Origin: Rhodocyclaceae bacterium
GTDB lineage: Bacteria > Pseudomonadota > Gammaproteobacteria > Burkholderiales > Rhodocyclaceae
DNA length: 64,000 nt
Direction: 5' to 3'
Assembly: GCA_030824275.1 (NCBI GenBank)
Contig: JAVBXY010000005.1
Coordinates: 62,001-126,000 of the forward strand
The notes under the pieces are model-generated. The model had not been told where the DNA came from and made no database searches. It saw only the letters and a list, made by a program, of their open reading frames with translations. Of the stretch, positions 8,622 to 17,409 are shown in pieces; position 1 is the stretch's first letter, and every line of letters starts with the position of its first letter. A program made the position numbers and the translations under genes.

Positions 8622-9312
8622 GGCGCAAGGCGCGCGCCAGAACCAGGTTTTCCACGCGTGCGGCGCCATGCGTCTTGAGGGCGCGCGCAAACTCGTTCAA
8701 CGTGGCGCCGCTGGTCATTACGTCGTCGACCACGGCGATGCGCAAGCCACTGAGATCCCGCCGGCATTCGAAGGCGTGCCGGATATTCCCCCTTCTTTCC
8801 TTCCACGGTAGCGCGGCCTGTGGCGTGGTGTCGCGGACGCGCAGGATGCCGTCGAGCTCAAGTGGCACTCCCAGCTTGTGCGCTAGCGGCCTGGCGATTT
8901 CCACTGCCTGATTGAATCCGCGTTCCACGAGTCGGGCCCCCGCCAGCGGCACCGGCACGATCAGCTGCGGCATCTCGTCTATTCGTAACGCTGCCAGTGC
9001 CGTGCCAAAAAAGTCGGCGCTGGCGAGACGGCGAGCGTATTTCAGGGAGTGAATCAGCTGATCCAGCGGGAATTCGTAGGGCCACACTGCTTGCGTGGCG
9101 TCGAAATGCGGCGGGTGTTTGATGCAGTGACCACAAACCTCGGCCAGCGGCGTCGGCTGTGCACAGATCGGGCAACGGGCCTCGGGCAACTGCGGCAGAG
9201 CTGCGGTGCAGGGCTCGCACAAGGTGCCGCCGGCCGCAGTTTTCCCACACAGCAGGCAATCTCGTGGCAGTGCCTTGTCAAGCCAGTCATGCACCACCGT
9301 CGAAATTGACAA
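8617..9312 (-). CDS. comFC: ComFC-type phosphoribosyltransferase-like competence protein
   Basis: About 231 residues from a TTG at 9312, chosen because AAGGGG lies 6 nt upstream; a GTG at 9297 is the alternative. Two zinc-binding Cys pairs near the N-terminus (CLLC...CEPC and CPIC...CGHC) and the PRPP-loop motif [13 protein letters not shown] near the C-terminus define the ComF/GntX family. ComF proteins are needed after DNA entry in natural transformation, probably in handling single-stranded DNA. A forward 25-bp element falls inside, read as LASADFFG at residues 94-101, a frame used by no other copy. Divergent from bioB. Confidence 0.8.
   Translation of the reverse strand: MSISTVVHDWLDKALPRDCLLCGKTAAGGTLCEPCTAALPQLPEARCPICAQPTPLAEVCGHCIKHPPHFDATQAVWPYEFPLDQLIHSLKYARRLASADFFGTALAALRIDEMPQLIVPVPLAGARLVERGFNQAVEIARPLAHKLGVPLELDGILRVRDTTPQAALPWKERRGNIRHAFECRRDLSGLRIAVVDDVMTSGATLNEFARALKTHGAARVENLVLARALRQ
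9009..9033 (+). repeat. Dispersed 25-bp element, copy 4 (forward)
   Basis: Perfect core with variable pair AG. Embedded antisense in comFC, where it encodes RLASADF rather than the AVPPAPTF seen in other antisense copies. Confidence 0.9.
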
Positions 9313-9366
9313 GCTCCGCCCCTTCCACCAAGATTCGCGCCTCGCCGATTCTACCGGGCCACCACC

Positions 9367-10335
9367 ATGACTCTCGCAACCGCCACCCGGCAAACCCCCG
9401 TCCCCACCTTGCGCTGGACTGCGGCCAGCATCGAGGCCTTGTTCGAGCTGCCCTTCAATGACCTGCTGTTCCGCGCCCAGCAGGTGCATCGCGAGCATCA
9501 CGACGCCAATGCCGTACAGCGCTCGACCCTGATGTCGATCAAGACCGGTGGCTGCTCCGAGGATTGCGGCTATTGCTCCCAATCCGCCCGCCACGGCGAG
9601 GCGCCGCGCGAAACCCTGGCCGAGCTGGCCGATGTCGTCGCCGCCGCCCAGGCCGCCAAGGACAAGGGTGCCTCGCGCTTCTGCATGGGCGCCGCATGGC
9701 GCGGCCCGAAAGACAAGGATCTGGATGCCGTCGCCGCGATGGTTGGCGCCGTCAAGGCCCTGGGCATGGAAACCTGCGTCACCCTCGGCATGCTCAAGGA
9801 CGGCCAGGCCCTGCGCCTCAAGGAAGCCGGCCTCGACTACTACAACCACAACCTCGACACCGCACCGGAGTTTTACGGTCAGGTCATCAGCACCCATGCC
9901 CAGAGCGACCGTTTCGATACCCTCGGCAAGGTGCGCGATGCCGGCATCAAGGTCTGCTGTGGCGGCATCGTCGGCATGGGCGAAACCCGTCGCGCCCGCG
10001 CCTCGCTGCTTGCCGAACTGGCCAATATGAGCCCGCCGCCGGATTCGGTGCCGATCAACGAACTCGTCCCCATGCCCGGCACGCCGCTGGAAAATGCACC
10101 GCCGCTGGACCCCTTCGAATTCGTCCGCACCATCGCCGCCGCCCGCATCACCATGCCCGAGTCCATGGTCCGCCTCTCCGCCGGCCGTCAGCAGATGAAC
10201 GACGAACTGCAAGCCCTGTGTTTCCTTGCCGGCGCCAATTCCATCTTCTACGGCGACAAGCTGCTGACCACCGGCAACCCGGAAGCCGACCACGACGAAG
10301 CTCTGTTTCAGCGTCTCGGCCTCAGGGCAGTGTGA
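9367..10335 (+). CDS. bioB: Biotin synthase
   Basis: 322 residues. Radical-SAM enzyme that inserts sulfur into dethiobiotin, the last step of biotin synthesis. The [4Fe-4S]-SAM motif CSEDCGYC lies at residues 62-69, and the family segments YYNHNLDT and [10 protein letters not shown] are intact, as are C-terminal [10 protein letters not shown] and [16 protein letters not shown]. Full family length. Divergent from comFC, with only about 55 bp between the starts, and overlapping bioC by GTGA. Confidence 0.96.
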   Translation: MTLATATRQTPVPTLRWTAASIEALFELPFNDLLFRAQQVHREHHDANAVQRSTLMSIKTGGCSEDCGYCSQSARHGEAPRETLAELADVVAAAQAAKDKGASRFCMGAAWRGPKDKDLDAVAAMVGAVKALGMETCVTLGMLKDGQALRLKEAGLDYYNHNLDTAPEFYGQVISTHAQSDRFDTLGKVRDAGIKVCCGGIVGMGETRRARASLLAELANMSPPPDSVPINELVPMPGTPLENAPPLDPFEFVRTIAAARITMPESMVRLSAGRQQMNDELQALCFLAGANSIFYGDKLLTTGNPEADHDEALFQRLGLRAV

Positions 10336-11147
10336 AGACCGACTTCGCCAGGGCAGCCGCTTCCTACGACGAGGCGGCCGTCCTCGCCCGCGAGACCGGC
10401 GCCCGCATGGCGCAACGGCTCGACTACACCAATATCAGCCCGAAGCGCGTCGCCGACATCGGTTGCGCCACCGGCGACGGCATCCGCGAACTGCAAAAGC
10501 GCTACGGCAGCGCCCAGCCCCTGGCCATCGACCTGGCCCTGCCCATGCTGCGCGCCGTCCGCGCCCGCACCCCGCGCCTGCTGCGCATGGCCCAGCGTGG
10601 CCCGCGCTTGGTCAATGCCGATGTTCGTGCCCTACCGCTGGCCGCCGGCAGCCTGGGACTCGTCTGGTCCAATCTGATGCTGCATTGGCTTGATGATCCC
10701 TTGCCCGCGTTTCGCGAATTTCATCGGGTACTGGAGGTCGGTGGCCTGCTGAGCTTTGCCACATTCGGCCCGGACACTCTCAAGGAATTGCGCGCCGCTT
10801 GCGCAAAAGTCGGCGCTGGTGACACGGTGAGAGCGTTTCCCGATATGCACGATCTCGGTGACATGCTGGTTGCTGCCGGCTTCGCCGATCCGGTGATGGA
10901 CATGGAAATGATTACCCTTACCTATGGCAGCCCGCGTCCCTTCCTTGCCGATCAGCGGCACCTGGGGGTGCGCAATGCGCTGCTCGGTCAGCAGTCCTGG
11001 CAGAACTGGCGCCGCGTTTTTGCTGCCTGGGCGCGTCAGGATGGTCGGCTGCCCGCCAGCTTCGAGATCGTCTTCGGCCACGCCTGGAAAGCTGCACCGC
11101 GCCAGACCGAGGATGGCCGGGCGGTAATTCGCTTCCATCCGAGGTAA
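10332..11147 (+). CDS. bioC: Malonyl-ACP O-methyltransferase
   Basis: 271 residues from a GTG that overlaps the bioB stop (GTGA), which decides the start. Class I SAM-dependent methyltransferase: motif [12 protein letters not shown] near residue 38, motif [11 protein letters not shown] near 115. It methylates malonyl-ACP so that fatty-acid enzymes can build the pimeloyl chain of biotin; coupling to bioB supports this assignment. A forward 25-bp element encodes KVGAGDTV at residues 158-166, in the variable loop region after the [12 protein letters not shown] strand. Confidence 0.88.
   Translation: MKTDFARAAASYDEAAVLARETGARMAQRLDYTNISPKRVADIGCATGDGIRELQKRYGSAQPLAIDLALPMLRAVRARTPRLLRMAQRGPRLVNADVRALPLAAGSLGLVWSNLMLHWLDDPLPAFREFHRVLEVGGLLSFATFGPDTLKELRAACAKVGAGDTVRAFPDMHDLGDMLVAAGFADPVMDMEMITLTYGSPRPFLADQRHLGVRNALLGQQSWQNWRRVFAAWARQDGRLPASFEIVFGHAWKAAPRQTEDGRAVIRFHPR
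10805..10829 (+). repeat. Dispersed 25-bp element, copy 5 (forward)
   Basis: One core change (GGT for GGC) and ACGGTG at the outer end; variable pair AC. Inside bioC, read as KVGAGDTV. Confidence 0.85.
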
Positions 11148-11347
11148 AGCCTCTGTCGGTGGCTGTCGCAAAAATGCCACAGCCAGCGGCGCTCAATCCC
11201 GAAAATCCCTGTTTTGGGTTGTACCGCACCACATTGGGGATGCAAAATGCGCCCAGCTTCCCGGATTCGGGGGGCGCAGCAAGCAGTGACCAACCACGTG
11301 GAGTCATTGCAAGCTGTCCCAAACCAATATCTCTCATGGAGAAACAT

Positions 11348-12475
11348 ATGCAAAAGAAACTGATCGCTCTGGCCATCGCTGGCCTCTCGACCGCCGCTTT
11401 CGCCCAGTCGAACGTCACCATCTCCGGTAACTTCGACACTGGTTACTACCATCAGTCGATGCAGACCGCTGGTCTGGCTGACACCACCTCCTACGCTGCC
11501 TCGAACGGCTCTTCGACCACCACCCTGGGTGTTCTCGCCTCCGAGAACCTGGGCAATGGCATGACCGCCGGCTTCCAGGGCAACACCGATTTCGGTGGTA
11601 GCACCATCACCGGTTCCGCGCTGTTCAACAGCCAGAACTTCCTGTTCCTGTCGGGCAATTTCGGTACCGTTCGCGCTGGTCTGGTGAACACCGCCGCCCT
11701 CGGCGCCACCATGGCTGCCCAGCCCTTCGGCACCGGCATCGGTTCCGGCATCTCCGGCGCCTTCGGTCGTCTGTCGCTGGCTGGTATCAATGGTATCGGC
11801 GCTGCCAACGGCACCGCTGGTGTTGCGCTTGATGGCGAGCAGGCCGGTACCGGTATCGCTGGTGCCCGTTCGGTTCGTGTGAACAACTCCCTGATGTACG
11901 TCAGCCCGACGTTCAGCGGCTTCTCCGGCTCCCTGCAGCTGGCTGCCAAGAACAACGACGCATCGGTTGCTGCCGCTGGCAACAACGCCGGCTTCACCGC
12001 CCTGGGTCTGGCTTACGCCAACGGCCCGATCAACGTTCAGTACGTGAATGAACAGCACAGCATGGGTTCGGTTGCTGGTACGGGCGCAATGGGTGCTCAA
12101 ATTGCCGCCAACGAAAAAGTTACCCATAACATCCTGGCTGGCAACTACACGTTCGGCCCCGCCACCGTTTATGCTGGCTGGACAAGCTCCAAGAGCAACA
12201 CCGCCGCTCGCGCTGATGCCCGTTCCTGGAACATCGCTCTGAAGTACCAGATCACCCCGGCTCTGTCGGCTGCTGCCAACATCATCAAGGTTGACGACAA
12301 GCTGGCTACTGATGCTGATCGCAACCTGAACGCTCTGGGCCTCGACTACGCCATGAGCAAGCGCACCACCGCCTACGCCCGTTGGGAAAGCGGTGACAAT
12401 GATCGTTCCTCCGCTACCGGCAACAACGTTGGTGGCTTCAGCCGCTATCAGCTGGGTATGCGTCACTCCTTCTAA
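11348..12475 (+). CDS. Gram-negative porin (betaproteobacterial OmpC-like)
   Basis: 375 residues. Start at 11348 follows GGAG and gives a clean signal peptide (MQKKLIALAIAGLSTAAFA, then QSNVT). Mature protein is a 16-strand-type beta barrel with alternating patterns and ends in Phe (YQLGMRHSF), the usual outer-membrane assembly signal. It belongs to the betaproteobacterial trimeric general porin family (Porin_4). Codon use is strongly biased toward a few codons (CTG, GGC, AAC), which suggests high expression. A 200-bp leader region upstream and a strong terminator downstream make it a single-gene transcript. Confidence 0.93.
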   Translation: MQKKLIALAIAGLSTAAFAQSNVTISGNFDTGYYHQSMQTAGLADTTSYAASNGSSTTTLGVLASENLGNGMTAGFQGNTDFGGSTITGSALFNSQNFLFLSGNFGTVRAGLVNTAALGATMAAQPFGTGIGSGISGAFGRLSLAGINGIGAANGTAGVALDGEQAGTGIAGARSVRVNNSLMYVSPTFSGFSGSLQLAAKNNDASVAAAGNNAGFTALGLAYANGPINVQYVNEQHSMGSVAGTGAMGAQIAANEKVTHNILAGNYTFGPATVYAGWTSSKSNTAARADARSWNIALKYQITPALSAAANIIKVDDKLATDADRNLNALGLDYAMSKRTTAYARWESGDNDRSSATGNNVGGFSRYQLGMRHSF

Positions 12476-12512
12476 TTCACCCGCAGCCTTCGGGCTGCTG
12501 TGATGCCGAATC

Positions 12513-12543
12513 AAACGGCCACCTTCGGGTGGCCGTTTTTTTT
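12513..12543 (+). terminator. Intrinsic terminator after the porin gene
   Basis: Stem AAACGGCCACC / GGTGGCCGTTT with TTCG tetraloop, followed by a run of T. Lies 37 bp after the porin stop codon. Confidence 0.95.
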
Positions 12544-12581
12544 GTGCTTTTGAATCGGAGTCGGATTGGGGAAAACACGTA

Positions 12582-12616
12582 TTGCGCAATGCGAATTGAC
12601 ATTTTATAATGCGCAA
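12582..12616 (+). promoter_or_regulatory. Probable aceE promoter within a 7-bp inverted repeat
   Basis: TTGCGC at 12582-12587 and TATAAT at 12605-12610 are 17 bp apart, an ideal sigma-70 layout. TTGCGCA (12582-12588) and TGCGCAA (12610-12616) form an inverted repeat spanning the promoter, which looks like an operator. The aceE start lies about 115 bp downstream, preceded by AAGGAGGAG. Confidence 0.65.
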
Positions 12617-12730
12617 ACACTGTAGCCCACCGACTGACCGGGTCGGACTATGCTGCGGGAAAACGGTCCGCCGGGATATCTTGTAGCCATTGCGCGCGGA
12701 CGCCAATAACTCTCACAAGGAGGAGATGTC

Positions 12731-15415
12731 ATGTCCGCTGTCCCCAATGCCCTTTTGCCATCCGATGGCGACCCCCAGGAAACCCGCGAGTGGCTTGATG
12801 CCCTCGAAGCCGTTATCGCGAAAGAAGGCCCCGAGCGCGCGCACTTTCTGCTCGAACAGTTGATTGCCCTGAGCCATCAGGCCGGCATCAACATTCCCTA
12901 CAGCGCTACCACCGAATACATCAACACCATTCCCGCCGATCAGCAGCCGCTGGCGCCGGGTGATCAGGAGATGGAGCAGCGGATTCGCAACTATGCGCGC
13001 TGGAACGCGCTGGCCATGGTGTTACGCGCGAACAAGGACGACTCGGGACTCGGTGGCCATATCGCTAGTTACGCCTCGGCCGCCACGCTCTATGACGTCG
13101 GCTTCAATCATTTCTGGCATGCGCCCTCCGACGCGCATGGCGGCGACCTCGTGTTTTCCCAAGGGCATTCGGCACCGGGTACCTACGCGCGGGCCTTCAT
13201 GCTTGGTCGCCTGACCGAAGAGCAGATGGACAACTTCCGCCGCGAGGTGGATGGCAAGGGCCTGTCGTCGTATCCCCATCCATGGCTGATGCCCGACTTC
13301 TGGCAGTTCCCCACGGTGTCCATGGGCCTTGGTCCCTTGCAGGCGATCTATCAGGCACGCTTCACCAAATACATTCATGACCGCAAGCTGGCGGATACCG
13401 CCGGCCGCAAGATATGGGCCTTCATGGGCGACGGCGAGATGGACGAGCCGGAATCCATGGGCGCCATCGGCATGGCCGGGCGCGAGAAACTCGACAACCT
13501 GATCTTCGTCGTCAATTGCAACCTGCAACGCCTCGACGGCCCGGTGCGTGGCAATGGCAAGATCATTCAGGAACTGGAGTCCGATTTCCGTGGCGCCGGC
13601 TGGAACGTGATCAAGGTGGTCTGGGGCTCCTACTGGGACCCGCTGCTGGCCCAGGACAAGACTGGCCTGCTGCGCAAGCTGATGATGGAATGCGTCGATG
13701 GCGATTACCAGACCTTCAAGTCCAAGGATGGCGCCTATGTGCGCAAGAATTTCTTCGGCCGCTATCCCGAGCTGGAGAAGATGGTCGCCCACTGGTCCGA
13801 CGACGACATCTGGCGCCTGAACCGGGGTGGTCACGATCCGCACAAGGTCTACGCCGCTTACGCTGCCGCCGCTGCCCACAAGGGCCAGCCAACGGTGATC
13901 CTGGCCAAGACCATCAAGGGTTTCGGCATGGGTGAATCCGGCGAAGCGCAGAACATCACTCATCAACAGAAGAAGATGGGTACCACCTCGCTGAAGTCCT
14001 TCCGCGACCGCTTCGATCTGCCGATCAAGGACGAGGATCTGGAGAAGCTGCCCTACCTGACCTTCCCCGAAGGCTCGCCGGAACTCAATTACATGCGCGA
14101 ACGGCGGCAGGCCCTGGGTGGCTATCTGCCGTCGCGTCGACGCAAGGCCGAGGCATTGCCGGTGCCGCCACTGTCCGCCTTCGATGCCTTGCTGAAGGCC
14201 GGTGGTGAGGGCCGCGAATTCTCGACCACCATGGCGTTTGTGCGCGGCCTCAACGTGATGCTGAAGGACAAGATCATCGGCAAGCGGGTCGTACCCATCG
14301 TGGTGGACGAGTCGCGGACCTTCGGCATGGAAGGCCTGTTCCGCCAGATCGGCATCTGGAATCAGGACGGCCAAAAATATGTACCGCAGGACGCCGATCA
14401 ACTGATGTTCTACAAGGAATCCAAGGACGGTCAAATTCTGCAGGAAGGCATCAACGAGGCCGGCGCCATGGCCGACTGGATCGCTGCCGGTACTTCCTAT
14501 TCGGTGCATGGTGTGCAGATGATCCCGGTCTACGTCTGCTACTCCATGTTCGGCATGCAGCGCACCATGGATCTGGTGTGGGCTGCTGGCGACCAGCGTG
14601 CACGGGGCTTCCTGATCGGCGGCACCGCCGGCCGCACGACGCTCAACGGCGAAGGCCTGCAACACGAGGACGGTCATTCGCTGGTACTCGCCGGCACGGT
14701 GCCGAACTGCATTTCCTACGACCCGACCTATGCCTACGAAGTCGCCGTCATTGTCCAGGACGGTCTGCGCCGCATGGTGGCCGAGCAGGAGGACGTGTTC
14801 TATTACCTGACGGTGATGAACGAAAACTACGAGCACCCGGAGATGCCGGCCGATGCAGCCGCCGCCATCATCAAGGGCATGTACCAGTTCCGCAAGGGCG
14901 CCGCTTCCAATGGTCCCCGCGTGCAACTGCTGGGCTCGGGCACCATCTTCCGCGAGGCCGTGGCCGCCGCTGAACTGCTCAAGACCGACTGGAACGTCGA
15001 GGCCGATTTGTGGTCCTGCCCCAGCTTCAACGAGCTGGCCCGCGACGGCCAGGACTGCGCGCGCTGGAACCTGCTGCATCCGACCGAGACCGCACGCGTG
15101 CCCCACGTTAGCGCCTGTCTCGCCGACACGCGCGGCCCGGTGATTGCGGCCACCGACTACATCCGCATGTATGCCGAACAGATTCGCGGCCTGCTGCCCA
15201 AGGGGCAGAGCTATACCGTACTCGGCACCGACGGCTTCGGCCGCTCGGACACCCGCGAGAAGCTGCGACATTTCTTCGAGGTGGATCGATACTGGATCAC
15301 GATTGCGGCGTTGTCGTCGCTGGCCGACGAGGGTCAGTTTGATCGCGCCAAGCTGGCCGAGGCAATCGCCAAATACAACCTCGATCCCAACAAGCCCAAC
15401 CCGGTGAAGGTGTAA
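12731..15415 (+). CDS. aceE: Pyruvate dehydrogenase E1 component, homodimeric type
   Basis: 894 residues, the usual length for the gammaproteobacterial/betaproteobacterial AceE. Thiamine-diphosphate motif GDGEMDEPES... followed by NCNLQRLDGPVRGN; active-site segment FSQGHSAPG near residue 140. It decarboxylates pyruvate and transfers the acetyl group to the lipoyl arm of AceF. First gene of the operon aceE-aceF-BPH-lpdA, starting after a strong AAGGAGGAG ribosome-binding site; aceF begins 3 bp after its stop. Confidence 0.97.
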   Translation: MSAVPNALLPSDGDPQETREWLDALEAVIAKEGPERAHFLLEQLIALSHQAGINIPYSATTEYINTIPADQQPLAPGDQEMEQRIRNYARWNALAMVLRANKDDSGLGGHIASYASAATLYDVGFNHFWHAPSDAHGGDLVFSQGHSAPGTYARAFMLGRLTEEQMDNFRREVDGKGLSSYPHPWLMPDFWQFPTVSMGLGPLQAIYQARFTKYIHDRKLADTAGRKIWAFMGDGEMDEPESMGAIGMAGREKLDNLIFVVNCNLQRLDGPVRGNGKIIQELESDFRGAGWNVIKVVWGSYWDPLLAQDKTGLLRKLMMECVDGDYQTFKSKDGAYVRKNFFGRYPELEKMVAHWSDDDIWRLNRGGHDPHKVYAAYAAAAAHKGQPTVILAKTIKGFGMGESGEAQNITHQQKKMGTTSLKSFRDRFDLPIKDEDLEKLPYLTFPEGSPELNYMRERRQALGGYLPSRRRKAEALPVPPLSAFDALLKAGGEGREFSTTMAFVRGLNVMLKDKIIGKRVVPIVVDESRTFGMEGLFRQIGIWNQDGQKYVPQDADQLMFYKESKDGQILQEGINEAGAMADWIAAGTSYSVHGVQMIPVYVCYSMFGMQRTMDLVWAAGDQRARGFLIGGTAGRTTLNGEGLQHEDGHSLVLAGTVPNCISYDPTYAYEVAVIVQDGLRRMVAEQEDVFYYLTVMNENYEHPEMPADAAAAIIKGMYQFRKGAASNGPRVQLLGSGTIFREAVAAAELLKTDWNVEADLWSCPSFNELARDGQDCARWNLLHPTETARVPHVSACLADTRGPVIAATDYIRMYAEQIRGLLPKGQSYTVLGTDGFGRSDTREKLRHFFEVDRYWITIAALSSLADEGQFDRAKLAEAIAKYNLDPNKPNPVKV

Positions 15416-15418
15416 GTC

Positions 15419-16834
15419 ATGAGCCAGATCGTAGAGGTAAAAGTCCCGGACATCGGCGACTTCAAGGGAATCCCGATCATCGAAATCGTCGTCAAGGTGG
15501 GCGACGAAGTGAAGGCGGAAGACACGCTGATCACGCTGGAGTCGGACAAAGCGACCATGGACGTGCCGAGCCCGGTGGCGGGTGTGGTCACGGAACTCAA
15601 GGTCAAGGTGGGTGATCCGGTGTCGGAAGGCACGCTGGTGGCGATGGTAAAAGTCGACGTGACCGAAGGAAATCCCCGTGGGACTGGTGGTATGAAATCC
15701 CCCGAAGCGGGGACGGTGAGCGAGGCTGCTCCTGCGGCTGCACCAGTAGCTACGTCGGCCCCAGCACCTGCTGCGGCTGCCGCATCGGCTCCCGTCGCAC
15801 CGCCGCCAACTGTCGCCGCACCCTCTGGCGATTTCCGTCCCGGCGCTGCCGAGCCCATCACGCCGCCCCGCGTGCAGATGCCGACGCCGGCGGAAATCCT
15901 CGGCGGCCAGGCTGCCCACGCCAGTCCCTCGGTGCGTCGCTTTGCGCGCGAGCTGGGCGTCGATGTGAGCAAGGTCAAGGGCAATGGACCCAAGGGCCGC
16001 ATCACACAGGAGGACGTGCAGGCCTTCGTCAAGGGCGTCATGACCGGCGGTGCCGCCGCCTCTGCTTCGGGACCAGCGCCGACTTCTGGTGGCGGTGCGG
16101 GCCTTGATCTGCTGCCCTGGCCGAAGGTTGACTTCGCCAAGTTCGGCGCCGTCGAAGCCAAGCCGCTCTCGCGCATCAAGAAGATTTCCGGCGCCAACCT
16201 GCATCGCAACTGGGTCATGATTCCCCACGTCACCCAGTTTGACGAGGCCGATATCACCGAGCTGGAAGCCTTCCGTGTCGCCATGAACAAGGAGCACGAG
16301 AAGGCCGGCATCAAGCTGACCATGCTCGCCTTCCTGATCAAGGCCAGCGTTTCCGCGCTGAAGAAATTCCCCGAGTTCAATGCCTCGCTGGACGGCGACA
16401 ATCTGGTACTCAAGCAGTACTACCACGTTGGCTTCGCCGCCGACACGCCCAATGGTCTCGTCGTCCCCGTATTAAAAGATGCCGACAAGAAGGGCGTCGC
16501 CGACATCGCTCGGGAAATGGGCGAACTGGCGAAGAAAGCCCGCGACGGCAAGCTCGGCCCGGCCGAGATGCAGGGTGGCTGCTTCTCCATCTCCAGCCTC
16601 GGCGGCATTGGCGGCACGGCCTTCACACCCATCATCAACGCGCCGGAAGTGGCGATCCTCGGCGTCTCGAAAACCCAGACCAAGCCGGTGTGGGACGGCA
16701 AGGCGTTTGTGCCGCGCCAGATGTTGCCGCTCTCGCTTTCCTACGACCATCGCGTCATCGATGGCGCCTCGGCAGCGCGCTTCACCAGCTATCTGGCGGC
16801 GCTGCTGGCCGACATGCGGCGGAGCATGCTGTGA
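15419..16834 (+). CDS. aceF: Dihydrolipoamide acetyltransferase (PDH E2)
   Basis: 471 residues. One N-terminal lipoyl domain (residues 1-78, lipoyl-lysine in [10 protein letters not shown]), an Ala/Pro linker, a peripheral-subunit-binding domain ([20 protein letters not shown], about 163-198), a second linker with a partial 25-bp element (SGPAPTS, residues 215-223) and the catalytic domain with active-site [12 protein letters not shown]. The lipoyl domain differs from that of LpdA by one residue out of 79 and is almost identical in DNA, implying recent duplication or gene conversion. After VKV it carries a 15-codon insertion relative to LpdA. Confidence 0.96.
   Translation: MSQIVEVKVPDIGDFKGIPIIEIVVKVGDEVKAEDTLITLESDKATMDVPSPVAGVVTELKVKVGDPVSEGTLVAMVKVDVTEGNPRGTGGMKSPEAGTVSEAAPAAAPVATSAPAPAAAAASAPVAPPPTVAAPSGDFRPGAAEPITPPRVQMPTPAEILGGQAAHASPSVRRFARELGVDVSKVKGNGPKGRITQEDVQAFVKGVMTGGAAASASGPAPTSGGGAGLDLLPWPKVDFAKFGAVEAKPLSRIKKISGANLHRNWVMIPHVTQFDEADITELEAFRVAMNKEHEKAGIKLTMLAFLIKASVSALKKFPEFNASLDGDNLVLKQYYHVGFAADTPNGLVVPVLKDADKKGVADIAREMGELAKKARDGKLGPAEMQGGCFSISSLGGIGGTAFTPIINAPEVAILGVSKTQTKPVWDGKAFVPRQMLPLSLSYDHRVIDGASAARFTSYLAALLADMRRSML
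16063..16087 (-). repeat. Dispersed 25-bp element, copy 6 (reverse, degenerate)
   Basis: Only the inner half, CCAGCGCCGACTTCT, is conserved; the outer ACGGCG end is lost. In the second linker of aceF, encoding GPAPTS in the same phase as other reverse copies. Confidence 0.55.
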
Positions 16835-17409
16835 CCACCATCACCGTGGTCAAGAAGGGCAATGCCGTTGCCATTGCCGCTGACGGGCTGACCACCTTTG
16901 GCGACACGCGCCTGGCCCGCTCCTACAAGGGCGAGCACGACAAGATCCTGCCGATTGCCGATTCCTGGATCGGCATCTGCGGTTCCTCGGCCCATCATCT
17001 GGTGATGAGCAGCGTGTTCTCCAAGCTCGACGAGATCAAGCTCGGCTCGCGCATGGAGGTGTATGAAACCTTCCGTCGCCTGCATCCCATCCTCAAGGAA
17101 CACGCCTACCTCAACCCCAAGGAAGACGACGACGATCCCTACGAGAGTTCGCAGATCACGGCGCTGATCGCCAACAGCTCGGGCATCTACGGCGTCTATT
17201 CCTATCGCGAGGTTTTCGAATTCGACCGCTTCTGGGGCGTTGGTTCCGGGCGCAATTTCGCCCTCGGTGCGATGCACGCGATCTACGATGGACCAATGAC
17301 GGCGGCCCAGGTTGCCGAGGCCGGCGTTGCCGCAGGCATCGAATTCGATACTTCTTCAGGGCCGCCCATCGTGGTCCATGAAATCCAGCTTTCAGGAGAA
17401 AGCCAATGA
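16831..17409 (+). CDS. Beta-proteobacterial proteasome homologue (BPH), HslV-like Ntn hydrolase
   Basis: 192 residues from a GTG overlapping the aceF stop (GTGA). After the initiator Met the chain starts [10 protein letters not shown] and has AADG 16 residues on, so Thr1 and Asp17 of the HslV/20S catalytic set are in place. Lys37 in HDKI is the likely counterpart of Lys33 after a short insertion. The rest ([37 protein letters not shown]) follows the proteasome beta fold. The family is known from a few betaproteobacteria as a ring-forming protein. Here it is translationally coupled to aceF and to lpdA (ATGA), so it is made together with the pyruvate dehydrogenase complex. The substrate and any partner ATPase are unknown. 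Confidence 0.82.
   Translation: MTTITVVKKGNAVAIAADGLTTFGDTRLARSYKGEHDKILPIADSWIGICGSSAHHLVMSSVFSKLDEIKLGSRMEVYETFRRLHPILKEHAYLNPKEDDDDPYESSQITALIANSSGIYGVYSYREVFEFDRFWGVGSGRNFALGAMHAIYDGPMTAAQVAEAGVAAGIEFDTSSGPPIVVHEIQLSGESQ

Noticed and set aside
11228-11245. GCACCACATTGGGGATGC upstream of the porin gene as an NtrC-like site
   Set aside because: The right half does not match the NtrC half-site; too weak to call.
12596-12610. TTGACA next to TATAAT before aceE
   Set aside because: Only 4 bp lie between them, so they cannot form one promoter; TTGCGC at 12582 has the right 17-bp spacing.
13022-16426. A very long open frame on the minus strand opposite aceE and aceF
   Set aside because: It lies opposite two unmistakable genes; high GC content makes antisense frames open. 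The predicted protein has no recognisable pattern.
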